In this document: in pieces, positions 8,991 to 17,708 of the stretch
Numbering within the stretch: the stretch's first letter is position 1
Layout: each line of letters starts with the position of its first letter
Assembly (NCBI GenBank): GCA_965207165.1
Contig: OZ242265.1
Coordinates: 3,286,001-3,350,000 of the forward strand
Length of the DNA: 64,000 nt
Reading direction: 5' to 3'
DNA from: JAAXHV01 sp965207165
GTDB lineage: Bacteria; Pseudomonadota; Gammaproteobacteria; Eutrophobiales; Eutrophobiaceae
The notes under the pieces: generated by a model
The model's input: the letters and a program-made list of their open reading frames with translations, nothing else
Told to the model about the DNA's origin: nothing
Databases searched by the model: none
Made by a program: the position numbers and the translations under genes

Positions 8991-10226
8991 GTGCCCGTGC
9001 ACCGGCGACATTTTCTCACCATGATGGCCGGACTGGGCGGGGCGGCCTGCAGCGCGCAACCGGTGTTGTTCAATCCCTGCCTGCCCGCACGCTTGCCGGA
9101 GAACCTGGCAGATCATGACTTGGTGCGGCAGGCCTTTGCCGGCCTCAGACCCGATTATATCTGGGACGGCCATGTTCACCTGCTGGGCACCGGCGACAGC
9201 GGCAACGGCGCCTGGCTTAACCCGCAACTGAAAAGCCTCAGGCACCCGTTGCAATACGCCCAGTTGCGTTTCTACCTGAATGCCTCCTGCGCGGAAGGTG
9301 AAAATACGGACAGGCTGTTTCTGGAGCGGTTGCTTGCCCTGAGGCAGGGCTTTCCGCCGGCCAGCCGTTTCATGCTGCTGGCGTTTGATTACACCTATGA
9401 CGAAGCCGGCCGCCGGCGTCTTGACCTGAGCGCGTTTCATACCCCCAATGAGTGGGCTGCCCGGTTGCACCGGGAATATCCCGGACAGTTTGAGTGGATT
9501 GCTTCCGTACATCCGTACCGTGAAGATGCCGTTGAGGCGCTGGACCAGGCGCATAAAGCCGGCGCGCGGGCCGTTAAATGGTTGCCGCCGGCCATGGGGA
9601 TCAACCCTGGAGGCGCGCGCTGCGATGATTTTTATGCCGCGCTGGTGCGCACCGGCCTGCCCCTGCTGATCCACGCCGGCGATGAAAAGGCCGTACACGG
9701 CAGCGGACGGCAGGACTACGGCAACCCGCTGCTGTTGCGCCGGCCCCTGGACCACGGGGTCAAGGTCATCGTCGCGCATTGCGCGTCGCTGGGCCGGGGC
9801 CGCGACCTGGACCAGGGAAGGGAGGGGCCTTCAACCAGCAATTTCAGCCTGTTTGCGCGCCTGATGAACGATAGCCGCTATGAAGGGCACCTGTTCGGCG
9901 GGATATCAGCCGTTACCCAGCGCAACAGGGACGTATCTGTCCTGAAAACACTGCTCGAAACCGATGCCTGGCACCCGCGCCTGGTGAACGGGTCGGACTA
10001 TCCCTTGCCGGGCGTCATCCCGCTGATTTCACCGGGGAAGTTGCGCAGGCAGGGATTCCTGAGTGAGGAGGCGGTGCGGATACTGGAACAGGTACGGCAA
10101 CATAACGCCATACTGTTCGACTTCATGCTCAAGCGTCAGTTACGCAGCGGCGCCGGCAGCTTTGCGCCGGAGATCTTCGAAAGCCGGCGCGTCTACGGAG
10201 AGGTCCGGGAGCCGGCAACAGCCTGA
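8991..10226 (+). CDS. Tat-exported metal-dependent hydrolase, amidohydrolase-2 type
   Basis: This 411-residue protein starts with GTG at 8991, only 6 bp after tatC. Its N terminus, VHRRHFLTMMAGLGGAAC, has the RRxFL twin-arginine pattern, a hydrophobic stretch and a cysteine. The Cys could be a lipidation site, but the position three residues before it is Gly, so a true lipobox is doubtful. The mature part looks like an amidohydrolase TIM barrel: DGHVHLLG (metal HxH), a strand-5 Lys region (GARAVKWLPPAMGI), LLIHAGDE, VIVAHCASLG, and VNGSDYPLPG with the final Asp. Substrate is unknown. The position suggests co-transcription with tatABC and export by that system. Confidence 0.75.
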   Translation: MPVHRRHFLTMMAGLGGAACSAQPVLFNPCLPARLPENLADHDLVRQAFAGLRPDYIWDGHVHLLGTGDSGNGAWLNPQLKSLRHPLQYAQLRFYLNASCAEGENTDRLFLERLLALRQGFPPASRFMLLAFDYTYDEAGRRRLDLSAFHTPNEWAARLHREYPGQFEWIASVHPYREDAVEALDQAHKAGARAVKWLPPAMGINPGGARCDDFYAALVRTGLPLLIHAGDEKAVHGSGRQDYGNPLLLRRPLDHGVKVIVAHCASLGRGRDLDQGREGPSTSNFSLFARLMNDSRYEGHLFGGISAVTQRNRDVSVLKTLLETDAWHPRLVNGSDYPLPGVIPLISPGKLRRQGFLSEEAVRILEQVRQHNAILFDFMLKRQLRSGAGSFAPEIFESRRVYGEVREPATA

Positions 10227-10257
10227 CCGCAAGGGCCGGATTAAGATAAGAAGATAA

Positions 10258-10281
10258 GGGGACAGACTTCAGGTCTTCCCC
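10258..10281. repeat. Degenerate copy of the 24-bp GGGGACAGA palindrome
   Basis: A 24-bp unit starts GGGGACAGACTT and ends GGTCTTCCCC, in the convergent gap between the Tat-linked hydrolase and the rhodanese gene. Its ends match the better palindromes at 20403 and 46650, and its length is the same, but the two arms pair imperfectly. Confidence 0.45.
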
Positions 10282-10291
10282 CTTCTCCAAC

Positions 10292-10690
10292 CTAGGTCTG
10301 CTCCCAGGGGAGCCTGTGAAAGCGCCAGCCGTTCAGGTTGCCGCGCTGGCGGTTTTCGTCCGGGTCGCCCTCGAAGCCTTCGGCGATATTCACAGTATCC
10401 CTGTAGCCCTGTTCTTCCAGCAGTTGCGCCGCGAGCATGGAGCGTTTGCCGCTGCGGCACAGGGTCAGGACCGTGACATCCTTGCTTGCCTCCCCGAGCT
10501 GTTCGATGACTTTTTCCACAAATTCCGGGTCGGTCTGCCAGTCCGGCGCTTCCTGGATGGGCACGTGGACGGCGCCGACCGGGTGGCCGACGTAATCGAA
10601 CTCAACTTTTGAGCGTACGTCCAGCAGAATGGAGGCCGGGTTATCCTGAAGCATCTTCCAGGCCTGTTTGGGATTCACTTCAGAGACCAT
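10292..10690 (-). CDS. Rhodanese-like domain protein
   Basis: This 132-residue single-domain protein has the rhodanese fold: ASILLDVRSKVEFDYVGHPVGAVHVP (CH2A and the substrate loop), then LTLCRSGKRSMLAAQLL, where Cys of CRSGKR is the expected persulfide-forming residue. The C terminus reads EGFEGDPDENRQRG...GWRFHRLPW, typical of a rhodanese subgroup that ends with a Trp-rich tail. It is cytoplasmic; no signal is present. Such proteins transfer sulfur or serve as sulfur carriers; the partner is unknown. It lies 40 bp downstream of pyrF on the same strand. Confidence 0.85.
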   Translation of the reverse strand: MVSEVNPKQAWKMLQDNPASILLDVRSKVEFDYVGHPVGAVHVPIQEAPDWQTDPEFVEKVIEQLGEASKDVTVLTLCRSGKRSMLAAQLLEEQGYRDTVNIAEGFEGDPDENRQRGNLNGWRFHRLPWEQT

Positions 10691-10730
10691 GTTTCCGTCC
10701 TCCTCGGCAAGGGTTAAGAGTTGACAGCCG

Positions 10731-11501
10731 CTATTGAATTATAGCACCGGATGCTTCATCCAATGCGGCTTCCATATCGGAAATAATAGCTTGTGCGGCC
10801 TGCAGCGGGTCGGCCGCCCTGGTAATCGGGCGGCCGACCACCAGGTAGTCTGAACCGGATGCAATTGCCTGGTACGGCGTCAGGGTGCGTTTGTGGTCGT
10901 CATGCCCGCTGGCGCTGGGCCTGATTCCCGGTGATACGATAAGGAAGTCGCGGTCGGGGAATTCCCGGCGCAGGCCGCTTACGGACGAACCGGACGCGAT
11001 CAAACCCTCACAACCGGCATCCAGGGCCTGTTGCGCCCTGTGCCTGACGACACTGTCGGTATCCGGGGCAGCCCCGCCGGTTGCAAGCTCCTCCAGGTCC
11101 GACGCGTCCATACTGGACAGTACGGTAAGCATCAGCAGGTAAGGTTTGTCGCTGGCGCCGCGCCCTCTTTTCGCGGCGTTGACCGTTGCGCTGCTGCCGC
11201 TGATGGTCAGCAGTTCCAGCCTGCCGGCAAAGTCGTCCGGCATATTGGCCAGCGCGGCCTGAACAGTCTGGTCTATATCGTTGATTTTCAGGTCCAGGAA
11301 GACACTCCTGCCGTCTTTCAGCAGCGCCCCGACAAACGGCCAGCCTTCCCCCAGGAACAGTTGCCAGCCCACCTTGTAGAAATTGACCGTACCCTCAAGC
11401 TGACCGATGAGGCGATTGGCTTCTGCGGCGCTGTTGAAGTCCAGTGCGACAATAAGGCGTTCGGCTGCCGACGTTCCGTTCAAAAGGGATTTACTTGTCA
11501 T
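10731..11501 (-). CDS. pyrF: Orotidine 5'-phosphate decarboxylase
   Basis: PyrF decarboxylates OMP to UMP, the last step of de novo pyrimidine synthesis. The 256-residue barrel shows LIVALDFNSAAEA, the catalytic charge network VFLDLKINDIDQTVQ (Asp-Lys-Asp), LTISGSSATVNAA, and the phosphate-gripping end IVSPGIRP...YLVVGRPITRA. The N terminus may begin a few codons later, but the ATG at 11501 gives a sensible length. It lies 108 bp downstream of a GT9 gene, so it may be read through from the polysaccharide operon or have its own promoter. Confidence 0.95.
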   Translation of the reverse strand: MTSKSLLNGTSAAERLIVALDFNSAAEANRLIGQLEGTVNFYKVGWQLFLGEGWPFVGALLKDGRSVFLDLKINDIDQTVQAALANMPDDFAGRLELLTISGSSATVNAAKRGRGASDKPYLLMLTVLSSMDASDLEELATGGAAPDTDSVVRHRAQQALDAGCEGLIASGSSVSGLRREFPDRDFLIVSPGIRPSASGHDDHKRTLTPYQAIASGSDYLVVGRPITRAADPLQAAQAIISDMEAALDEASGAIIQ

Positions 11502-11609
11502 GTGCGACGGCTTCGCGGGGTTTTACGGGTTCGATCACGTGCGTCGGATTATATGACTTATCCAGGCGGCTGTCCATCCGCGGCAGCCACCGATCTTCGG
11601 CCTGGACGC

Positions 11610-12557
11610 TCAACGGATCCCCAGTTGCCCCAGCACGAAATCCGCTTCCAGGTCCTGGAGGCGGGTTGCCCTGAACTCTGGCTCGTCCCGGTCCAGGGAG
11701 AGGACATGGTCACGCTGGCCTACGGCGTGGTTGCGGCGCCAGTCGCTCGGGCCGAACAGGCCGTAGACGGGGATAGACCCGCAGGCCAGCAGGTGCATGG
11801 GGCCGGAGTCGTTGGTAACGGCAAACTCGGCGCGGGACGCCAGGGCCGCCAGTTGCAGGAGTGAGAAAGCGCCGCTTGCATCCATACCGGTGACACCGGC
11901 CAGTTCGGCGTTTATGTGCTTGTCATCCTTCCCGCCTGCCCAGACCGTAAGAAATCCGCGCTGTTCCAGTAATACAGCCAGTTCGGAGAAGTGGGGCCAG
12001 CGTTTTTCCGGGCGGCGTTTGCTGGCTCCCGCGTGCATGATGACGAATTTCCGGTCCGCCAGTTCCCGTTCCCGTAACCACGCATCGACTTTTTCCCGAT
12101 CTGCCCCGGAGGGAGACAGGCGGGGCGCGCTTCCATCTGCAGAAATGCCCGCGGCCTTGAGTATGTCAAGCATCCTGGTGTGGATATGGCACTGGCCGGT
12201 ATAGCGGCTTTCCGGGCGCATGTTGTAGGGGAAACGCGGGTGGTTCCCGGCCCGCTCCGGAATCCCCGACAGGCCACACATCGCGCCGGTGCGGTCGTTT
12301 GACTGCAGATCGTACACACGCAGGAAGTGTTGGTTGCGTATCCACAGGACGCTTGCCAGGGTGGAACGTAGGCTGCTACGGTCGAACGTTCTTATCTCCA
12401 TAGCGGACCGGGCAGGGAACAGTTCGCGATAGGCAGGACTGGTTAGCAACGTACAGCGGCGCGGCGCGTGGTGCTGTACAATCCGGTCGATCAGGCCGGT
12501 CGCCATCACCACGTCCCCCAGTGCCCCGAGTTTGATGATCAGTATGTCCCTGCGCAT
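11610..12557 (-). CDS. Glycosyltransferase family 9 (heptosyltransferase-like)
   Basis: This 315-residue protein resembles ADP-heptose:LPS heptosyltransferases. It begins ILIIKLGALGDVVMATGLIDRI, the typical GT9 N terminus, and has FVIMHAGASKRRPEKRWPHFSELAVLL, where the second half starts, and the donor-binding FAVTNDSGPMHLLACGSIPVYGLFGPSDWRRN. Family role: addition of heptose or a related sugar to lipid A-core. It is the last glycosyltransferase of a leftward operon that also holds a methyltransferase, a GT4 and an ELM1-like protein. The sugar and acceptor cannot be told from sequence. Confidence 0.85.
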   Translation of the reverse strand: MRRDILIIKLGALGDVVMATGLIDRIVQHHAPRRCTLLTSPAYRELFPARSAMEIRTFDRSSLRSTLASVLWIRNQHFLRVYDLQSNDRTGAMCGLSGIPERAGNHPRFPYNMRPESRYTGQCHIHTRMLDILKAAGISADGSAPRLSPSGADREKVDAWLRERELADRKFVIMHAGASKRRPEKRWPHFSELAVLLEQRGFLTVWAGGKDDKHINAELAGVTGMDASGAFSLLQLAALASRAEFAVTNDSGPMHLLACGSIPVYGLFGPSDWRRNHAVGQRDHVLSLDRDEPEFRATRLQDLEADFVLGQLGIR

Positions 12558-12583
12558 CTTCGCTGCGGATGTTACCTGTGTGG

Positions 12584-13267
12584 TCAGTCGCTGATCTTTA
12601 CGGCAACCGACCCGCCCCTGGCGGTAAACGCCAGGTAGCTGTAGCTGCGCCCGCTTTTCCCGATGAACTCCTGGAATGCCTTGTACTCGTGTTCCTGCCA
12701 GTTCGGGTAATTGAAATATTCATCGAAGACGATCACCGTGCCGGGCCCGATGCGCGGCGCCATTAGGTTGAATACGGTACGGGTGGAGGAATACAGGTCG
12801 CAGTCCACGTGCATGAAGCGCACAGGTTGGTCGTGGTCCGCAAGGAAAGCAGGCAGACTCTCGCTAAACGCGCCTTCATGGATACTGACGTTGCCCGGCA
12901 GGCGTTTGGGGCGGCCGGCAAACCCGCCGCGCCGCTCCGTGGTCCCGGCCCAGTCCTCCGGCAGGCCCAGAAAGGAATCAAAGCCGTACACGGTATCGTT
13001 TACCAGTTTGCTCAACAGCCTGATACTGGCGCCCTGCGCCACGCCAAACTCGGTGTTCAGCCCGGTGCGGTCCGCATGGGCCAGCGCGTATTCGAACAAC
13101 GCCTTCCTGTTGCGGCAGATCACACAGTGGCGCATGTTGTTGTTGATGTACTCCAGCGTTTCCCGTTTGGCCTGCAGTTGCAGGTCGAGCAACAGGTCGC
13201 GGGCATAGAACTTGTGCACGAAGCGCTGGTAGAGACGCTCCCGCAGGTTATTGAATGGATTTTTCAT
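12584..13267 (-). CDS. TylF/macrocin-O-methyltransferase-like protein
   Basis: This 227-residue protein looks like a class I SAM-dependent methyltransferase of the TylF family. Visible features are TGLNTEFGVAQGASIRLLSKLV (SAM-binding loop with acidic Glu), TVYGFDSFLGLPEDW, and FMHVDCDLYSSTRTVFNLM with the metal-binding Asp pair, then GTVIVFDEYFNYPNW. TylF methylates a sugar hydroxyl on a macrolide; related proteins occur in polysaccharide clusters. Here it overlaps the upstream GT4 gene by 20 bp and precedes GT9 by 26 bp, which suggests methylation of a glycan residue. Confidence 0.8.
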   Translation of the reverse strand: MKNPFNNLRERLYQRFVHKFYARDLLLDLQLQAKRETLEYINNNMRHCVICRNRKALFEYALAHADRTGLNTEFGVAQGASIRLLSKLVNDTVYGFDSFLGLPEDWAGTTERRGGFAGRPKRLPGNVSIHEGAFSESLPAFLADHDQPVRFMHVDCDLYSSTRTVFNLMAPRIGPGTVIVFDEYFNYPNWQEHEYKAFQEFIGKSGRSYSYLAFTARGGSVAVKISD

Positions 13268-14387
13268 CAGTCTCTTCCCCGGAATTTCGTGCCTGTTCGT
13301 ACAAGGCCAAGGTCATGTCGAGCATGCGCTCAAGGGTAAAGGTCCGGTTTGTTGCGATGTCCGGCGGGACGTCGAGTAAAGCCCGGATCCTCCCCGCTGC
13401 CGCATTGGTATTCCCCGGTTCGACCAGGCCGGCCGGTTGCAGTTCCGCAAGGACTTCACCCGCGCCCCCGTGGTCATATGCAACCACCGGCCGCCCCAGC
13501 GACAAAGCCTCCAGCGCGGTGCGGCCGAAGGCCTCGGGGATGTTTGCCAGGGACAGGACAACGTCGGAGACGCTCATCACCTCGCGCAGGTCGGTGCGCG
13601 TGCCCAGGAACGTGATGTCATGTTCCAGGCCGCGCCGGACAGCCAACCGGTTCAACTCCTTCAGGAAACCCCGGCGCCGCGCCGCGGCGCCACCGGCGAC
13701 CAGTCCGTGCACGTTCACCCCGGATCGTTTCAACTCCCCGACAATGTCGATAAAATCCGCATGCCCCTTCCAGCGGGTGACCCGTCCGGGCAGGGTAATC
13801 AGTGTCTTGCCCTGCAGTTGCGGTTGTTCGGAGCGCCAGCGGTCCAGCCAGTCAGCGGCAGGACTGTACCCGCGCCGGTAACGCTGCGGGTCCACCCCGC
13901 GCTGAATGATCGTGATCTTACCGGGGTCGGCGCCGGGGTAGTTGGCCAGAACGTAATCGTATATGTAGCGGGAGACGGCGATCACCCTCTGCCCCCGGGT
14001 CATGACGGCACTATAGCGGTTAACCCGGTAGGGGCCGTGCACCGTGGTGATGAACAGGGGGCGGTCTTCTGCCGGCATGTTTTTCCATGCCAGGTAGGAG
14101 ACCCAGGCCGGCAGGCGCGAGCGGGCATGCAGGATATCCACTTTTTCCTCGCGCAGGAAGCGCCGCAGTCTGCCAGCCAGCAGCAAGGTAACAGGAGATT
14201 TTCTGCCGATCGGCCAGGTATGGTGGCGCGATCCGTGTGCGGCAAGTTCGGCCTCCAGCGCGCCGCCGCCGGAGATAACCAGCGAGCGGTGGCCGCGCCG
14301 CGCCAGTTCGGCGGCCACATCGACGGTCCCGCGCTCAACGCCGCCTGTCTCCAGGGCGGGCAAGGTCTGTAATACGGTTAACGGCAC
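13248..14387 (-). CDS. Glycosyltransferase family 4
   Basis: This is a 379-residue retaining glycosyltransferase of the GT-B fold. The N-terminal domain starts PLTVLQTLPALETGGVERGTVDVAAEL, and the C-terminal domain has ALEALSLGRPVVAYDHGGAGEVL preceded by the EAFGRT motif, as in GT4 enzymes. I place the start at the GTG at 14387, 13 bp after the ELM1-like gene ends, because the longer frame to 14528 would run 128 bp into that gene. The operon context suggests lipopolysaccharide core or capsule synthesis. Donor and acceptor are unknown. Confidence 0.85.
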   Translation of the reverse strand: MPLTVLQTLPALETGGVERGTVDVAAELARRGHRSLVISGGGALEAELAAHGSRHHTWPIGRKSPVTLLLAGRLRRFLREEKVDILHARSRLPAWVSYLAWKNMPAEDRPLFITTVHGPYRVNRYSAVMTRGQRVIAVSRYIYDYVLANYPGADPGKITIIQRGVDPQRYRRGYSPAADWLDRWRSEQPQLQGKTLITLPGRVTRWKGHADFIDIVGELKRSGVNVHGLVAGGAAARRRGFLKELNRLAVRRGLEHDITFLGTRTDLREVMSVSDVVLSLANIPEAFGRTALEALSLGRPVVAYDHGGAGEVLAELQPAGLVEPGNTNAAAGRIRALLDVPPDIATNRTFTLERMLDMTLALYEQARNSGEETDEKSIQ

Positions 14388-14400
14388 GCGGGTCGCCCTG

Positions 14401-15342
14401 TTATTCCGTAAGCAGCCCCATTTCCAGCAACAGCCGGGCGCAGCGGTTGGCTTCATCCAGCGGCCGGGGCGGAACAGGTAACCCGGCACCGGAAGCCCAA
14501 TCGTCCTGTGTGCAAACGAAGCGGTCATGCAGCAATTGATCGATTGCCCGGTGCAGCCGGCTTGCGGATTTCCTCGGCAGCGGCAGCAGCCCGACGCGAC
14601 AACCGGCAGTCAGCGCCTCGTATATCATGGAAATGCTGTCTTCGCTTACCCATACGTCGCTGGCACGCGCCAGTGCCCCTGCCAGCCAGCCCTCGTCGCA
14701 CCGGTCCCACAACACGACGTCAACCCCGTCGGCTTCCAGACCGGCAAGTTCACGGGTCAGTTGCGCGGGGGTCCGGGGCGAGTTCGACAGTGTCCAGTAC
14801 CGGCGCGTACGGCCTGCCAGCAGCTGCCTGATACGGGACAGCAGCGCAGCCGGGTCCAGGCGGTAATGCCGGGAAGGCCCGCCGACCAGGATAAGCCCGT
14901 GCCCGGGGTCGTGGTTTGATTGGGGCTGGATGGGGTTGACCGCGCCCGTGGTAATGATGACGTTGTCCCGGAACGGGGGATTGTCATGGGACGGTACCAG
15001 GCAGTAATCGAAGCAGCTCAGGGGCAGGCTGGGGCGCATGAGCACGATGGTCCTGGCCCGGTAAACCCTGCGCAGGGTCAGCAGGACGGCGTGGGTGGCG
15101 TGCCCGGCGCCGACAGCTATCTGCGGCGGCGGCAGGTCGCGCGCCCAGGGCGTTTTCCGGTTGAGGCAGGACGCCAGCGACCGCAGCAGCGGCGGCGCAG
15201 CCACCCGGCACACCGTCAGCGGCGCGTGCCGGCCCAGGGCTTCGATCAGCCCGGTTGACTGGCTCTGGTGACCGCGTTTTCCGTCACAGATCTGCCAGAG
15301 GGTGACAGGATCGGATGAATGTTGACGGGATACGTGGTTCAA
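14401..15342 (-). CDS. ELM1/GtrOC1-like protein (mitochondrial-fission-ELM1 family)
   Basis: This 313-residue protein belongs to the family named after the plant fission protein ELM1, which also occurs in many bacteria. Typical parts are LWQICDGKRGHQSQSTGLIEAL at the N terminus, DYCLVPSHDNPP, GLILVGGPSRHYRLD, RTRRYWTLSNSPRTP, and VWVSEDSISMIYEALTAGCRVGLLPLP near the C terminus. The fold is glycosyltransferase-like (GT-B), and the bacterial function is not established. It sits in a polysaccharide operon with ilvE, a zinc-finger gene, GT4, TylF-like and GT9 genes, which favours a role in glycan assembly. Confidence 0.8.
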   Translation of the reverse strand: MNHVSRQHSSDPVTLWQICDGKRGHQSQSTGLIEALGRHAPLTVCRVAAPPLLRSLASCLNRKTPWARDLPPPQIAVGAGHATHAVLLTLRRVYRARTIVLMRPSLPLSCFDYCLVPSHDNPPFRDNVIITTGAVNPIQPQSNHDPGHGLILVGGPSRHYRLDPAALLSRIRQLLAGRTRRYWTLSNSPRTPAQLTRELAGLEADGVDVVLWDRCDEGWLAGALARASDVWVSEDSISMIYEALTAGCRVGLLPLPRKSASRLHRAIDQLLHDRFVCTQDDWASGAGLPVPPRPLDEANRCARLLLEMGLLTE

Positions 15343-15348
15343 ACCGGA

Positions 15349-15546
15349 TCAGGCAGTGGCTTCCAGCGTAAACTCGGTTCCGCAGTAGGGGCATTTCGCC
15401 TTGCCCGTCTCCTCTATCGGCAGGTATACCCGCGGGTGGGAATCCCACAGGCTCATCTCCGGCAGGGGGCAGTGCAGCGGCAGGTCCTGCCTGCTGATTT
15501 CATACTGTTGCCTGTCGTTCGGCGTACTGTCTCCACTCCGGCTCAT
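15349..15546 (-). CDS. CHCC-type zinc-finger protein
   Basis: This 65-residue protein has a Zn-binding pattern: LHCPLPEMSLWDSHPRVYLP followed by KAKCPYCGTEF. The Cys, His and CxxC set is that of the CHCC zinc-finger family (related to NDUFS6 of complex I). The start at 15546 overlaps the stop of ilvE in an ATGA arrangement, which signals translational coupling, and the longer frame from 15591 is ruled out for that reason. Its exact job is unknown; small proteins of this kind often follow ilvE in gammaproteobacteria. Confidence 0.85.
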   Translation of the reverse strand: MSRSGDSTPNDRQQYEISRQDLPLHCPLPEMSLWDSHPRVYLPIEETGKAKCPYCGTEFTLEATA

Positions 15547-16493
15547 ACTGCCTGCGCCACCTCGCGGGGTTCCGTTACATAGGTGAGCCATTCCGGCTGC
15601 CGTACCCTGCGTCCTGCTACCTGATCGAAGAACATGGTCTGCAGTTCCTTCGTTACCGGGCCGCGCCGGCCCGTTCCGATTACCCGCCTGTCCAGTTCTA
15701 CCACCGGGGTAACCTCTGCCGCAGAGCCGGTGAAGAACGCCTCGTCAGCCACGTATACCTCGTCCCGGGTCAGGCGTTTTTCCTTCACTTCCATACCCAG
15801 TTCGCGGGCGAACACCATGATGGTATCCCGGGTCACCCCTTCCAGGGCGGAAGTCAGGTCCGGGGTATATATCATGCCGTCCCGCACGATAAAAATATTC
15901 TCGCCGCTACCCTCTGCAACGTAACCTTCGTTGTCCAGCAGCAGGGCCTCGTCGTAACCATCATCGATCGCTTCCTGCAGGGCAAGTATGGAATTGATGT
16001 AATGGCCGACGGCCTTGGCCTTGCACATGGATATGTTGACGTGGTGCCGTGTGAAAGAAGACGTCTTGATGCGAATTCCCTTTTCCAGCCCGTCATCACC
16101 CAGGTATGCGCCCCATTCCCAGGCGGCAACGGCAACATGGACTTTAAGGTTATCGGCGCGCAAGCCCATACCCTCGGACCCGTAAAAACAGATGGGACGT
16201 ATATATGCCTCGGTCAAACCGTTATCCCGCATCACCGTAACGCAGGCGTCGTTAATCTCGTCAACGGTGTAAGGCATGGGCATCTTCAGGATATGCGCCG
16301 AACGGAACAGCCGCTGCGTGTGGTCGTGTAACCTGAAGATGGCGGCGCCGTTCGGCGTTCCGTACGCGCGCATGCCCTCGAACACACCCGTGCCGTAATG
16401 CAAGGTGTGGGTGAGCACGTGTATGTTCGCCTCCCTCCAGGGGACAAGTTCGCCGTCAAACCAGATGACGCCATCACGATCAGCCATTGTCAT
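15543..16493 (-). CDS. ilvE: Branched-chain amino acid aminotransferase
   Basis: IlvE transfers the amino group between glutamate and the branched-chain 2-oxo acids, the last step of Leu, Ile and Val synthesis. The 316-residue fold-type IV PLP enzyme shows VLTHTLHYGTGVFEGMRAY, the catalytic Lys160 in CKAKAVGHYINS, EALLLDNEGYVAEGSGENIF, and DEAFFTGSAAEVTPV. It is the first gene of the leftward operon; its stop overlaps the zinc-finger gene. A 176-bp gap separates it from the upstream GT9 gene, so its own promoter is likely there. It may start at codon 3 instead. Confidence 0.95.
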   Translation of the reverse strand: MTMADRDGVIWFDGELVPWREANIHVLTHTLHYGTGVFEGMRAYGTPNGAAIFRLHDHTQRLFRSAHILKMPMPYTVDEINDACVTVMRDNGLTEAYIRPICFYGSEGMGLRADNLKVHVAVAAWEWGAYLGDDGLEKGIRIKTSSFTRHHVNISMCKAKAVGHYINSILALQEAIDDGYDEALLLDNEGYVAEGSGENIFIVRDGMIYTPDLTSALEGVTRDTIMVFARELGMEVKEKRLTRDEVYVADEAFFTGSAAEVTPVVELDRRVIGTGRRGPVTKELQTMFFDQVAGRRVRQPEWLTYVTEPREVAQAV

Positions 16494-16669
16494 GCAGTAT
16501 CTCCTTTATATTCTTCATTCTCCGGATGCGCGCCACCGGGTCGCCGCGCACCGGTATTGCAACATATTTCCCGGCAGTCTGACAAACCTGGAGCGATTCT
16601 AACATCAAACCGGGGAAAACGGGTCTTGTCGGTACGTCCGCGCTGTCGCGGGACAGTCTGCCCGCACTG

Positions 16670-17614
16670 TTATTCTGCCGCTGTTACAGGGGTGTTGCTG
16701 CAGGGTAGCCGCGCCAGGTGTTCGTTGACCTGCCTCACGACAGCGTCCACGGAGATGCTGTTTATGTTGCGGTCAGGCGCGCCATACCAGGCGGCGCGCG
16801 CCCCCCAGGGGCGGTAGTGCTCCGGCTGCCCCGGGCCGAACAAGGTGAATGACGGGGTACCCGTGGCGCCGGCCATGTGGCCAAGGCCGGAGTCGTTGCC
16901 GATGAACAGGGTCATCTGCGCCATGACGGCAGCCGCCTGCAGCAATGATGTCCGGCCGCACAGGTTGATGCAGGGCAACCCGGCGCCCCGGGCAACCTGC
17001 TCCGCCTGCGAGCTGTCCGCGTCGTTGCCCAGCAACACGAGGGCATCGAATTCGTCGCTGAGATTCCGTGCCGCCATCGCGAATCGTTGCGCCGGCCAGA
17101 TTTTTTGATCCCAGTTCGCGCCCGGGCCTATGCACAACCATTTTTTGCCGGGAAGACGGGTACAGATATCATGGGCAAAGTCCTTGTCCTCCGTGCCGGG
17201 CCAGAGGATGGTATCCGGAATTTCCGTATCCCCGGCTATTCCGGCAACGGCTGAGAAATGTTTTTCGACTGCGTGTGCGCGCAGGTCACCGGGGCGCTTG
17301 AAAAGCCGTTTGTCCGCACGCACCAGCCGGGCCAGGATATCCGTGCGCAAATCGACGACCAGGTCGTAGCGCCTGCGGCGCAGTTCGAGCAGCAGGGACG
17401 GCGTCCCGCGTAAGAACCGTTGTTTCTGCTTGTGAAAAATCTCACCCCGGTAAGGGCAGTGCAGGAACAGACTGGACGAACGCTCGTCGCCGACTATATC
17501 GACGGTCGCGGTTTCATCATACCGGTGTAAAAACTGCAATACCGGGGTCGTCAGCAGCGCATCGCCGATATTGCTCAGCGTAATAAACAGAAATTTACTT
17601 CCCTTGTTATTCAC
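16670..17614 (-). CDS. Glycosyltransferase family 9 (heptosyltransferase-like), second copy
   Basis: This protein of about 314 residues is a second GT9 enzyme. It has KFLFITLSNIGDALLTTPVLQFLHRY at the N terminus, WLCIGPGANWDQKIWPAQRFA in the middle, and LFIGNDSGLGHMAGATGTPSFTLFGPGQPEHYRPWG near the end, the donor-binding region. Similarity to heptosyltransferases suggests LPS core synthesis. The frame stays open to 17731, but that would overlap the divergent RTX gene, so I prefer the GTG at 17614 (a TTG lies one codon before). It lies upstream of ilvE on the same strand. Confidence 0.82.
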   Translation of the reverse strand: MNNKGSKFLFITLSNIGDALLTTPVLQFLHRYDETATVDIVGDERSSSLFLHCPYRGEIFHKQKQRFLRGTPSLLLELRRRRYDLVVDLRTDILARLVRADKRLFKRPGDLRAHAVEKHFSAVAGIAGDTEIPDTILWPGTEDKDFAHDICTRLPGKKWLCIGPGANWDQKIWPAQRFAMAARNLSDEFDALVLLGNDADSSQAEQVARGAGLPCINLCGRTSLLQAAAVMAQMTLFIGNDSGLGHMAGATGTPSFTLFGPGQPEHYRPWGARAAWYGAPDRNINSISVDAVVRQVNEHLARLPCSNTPVTAAE

Positions 17615-17708
17615 CAATGGTTTCCAGCTAACGGTTTTGACATGGCATATCCATCGCTTTAGTTTACTATACGCAATCCAGATACTGTTTTGATAGGGGA
17701 GACAAGTC

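Noticed and set aside
13437..14372. 311-codon plus-strand frame across the GT4 gene
   Set aside because: It is antisense to a clear GT4 enzyme and shows only composition-driven openness.
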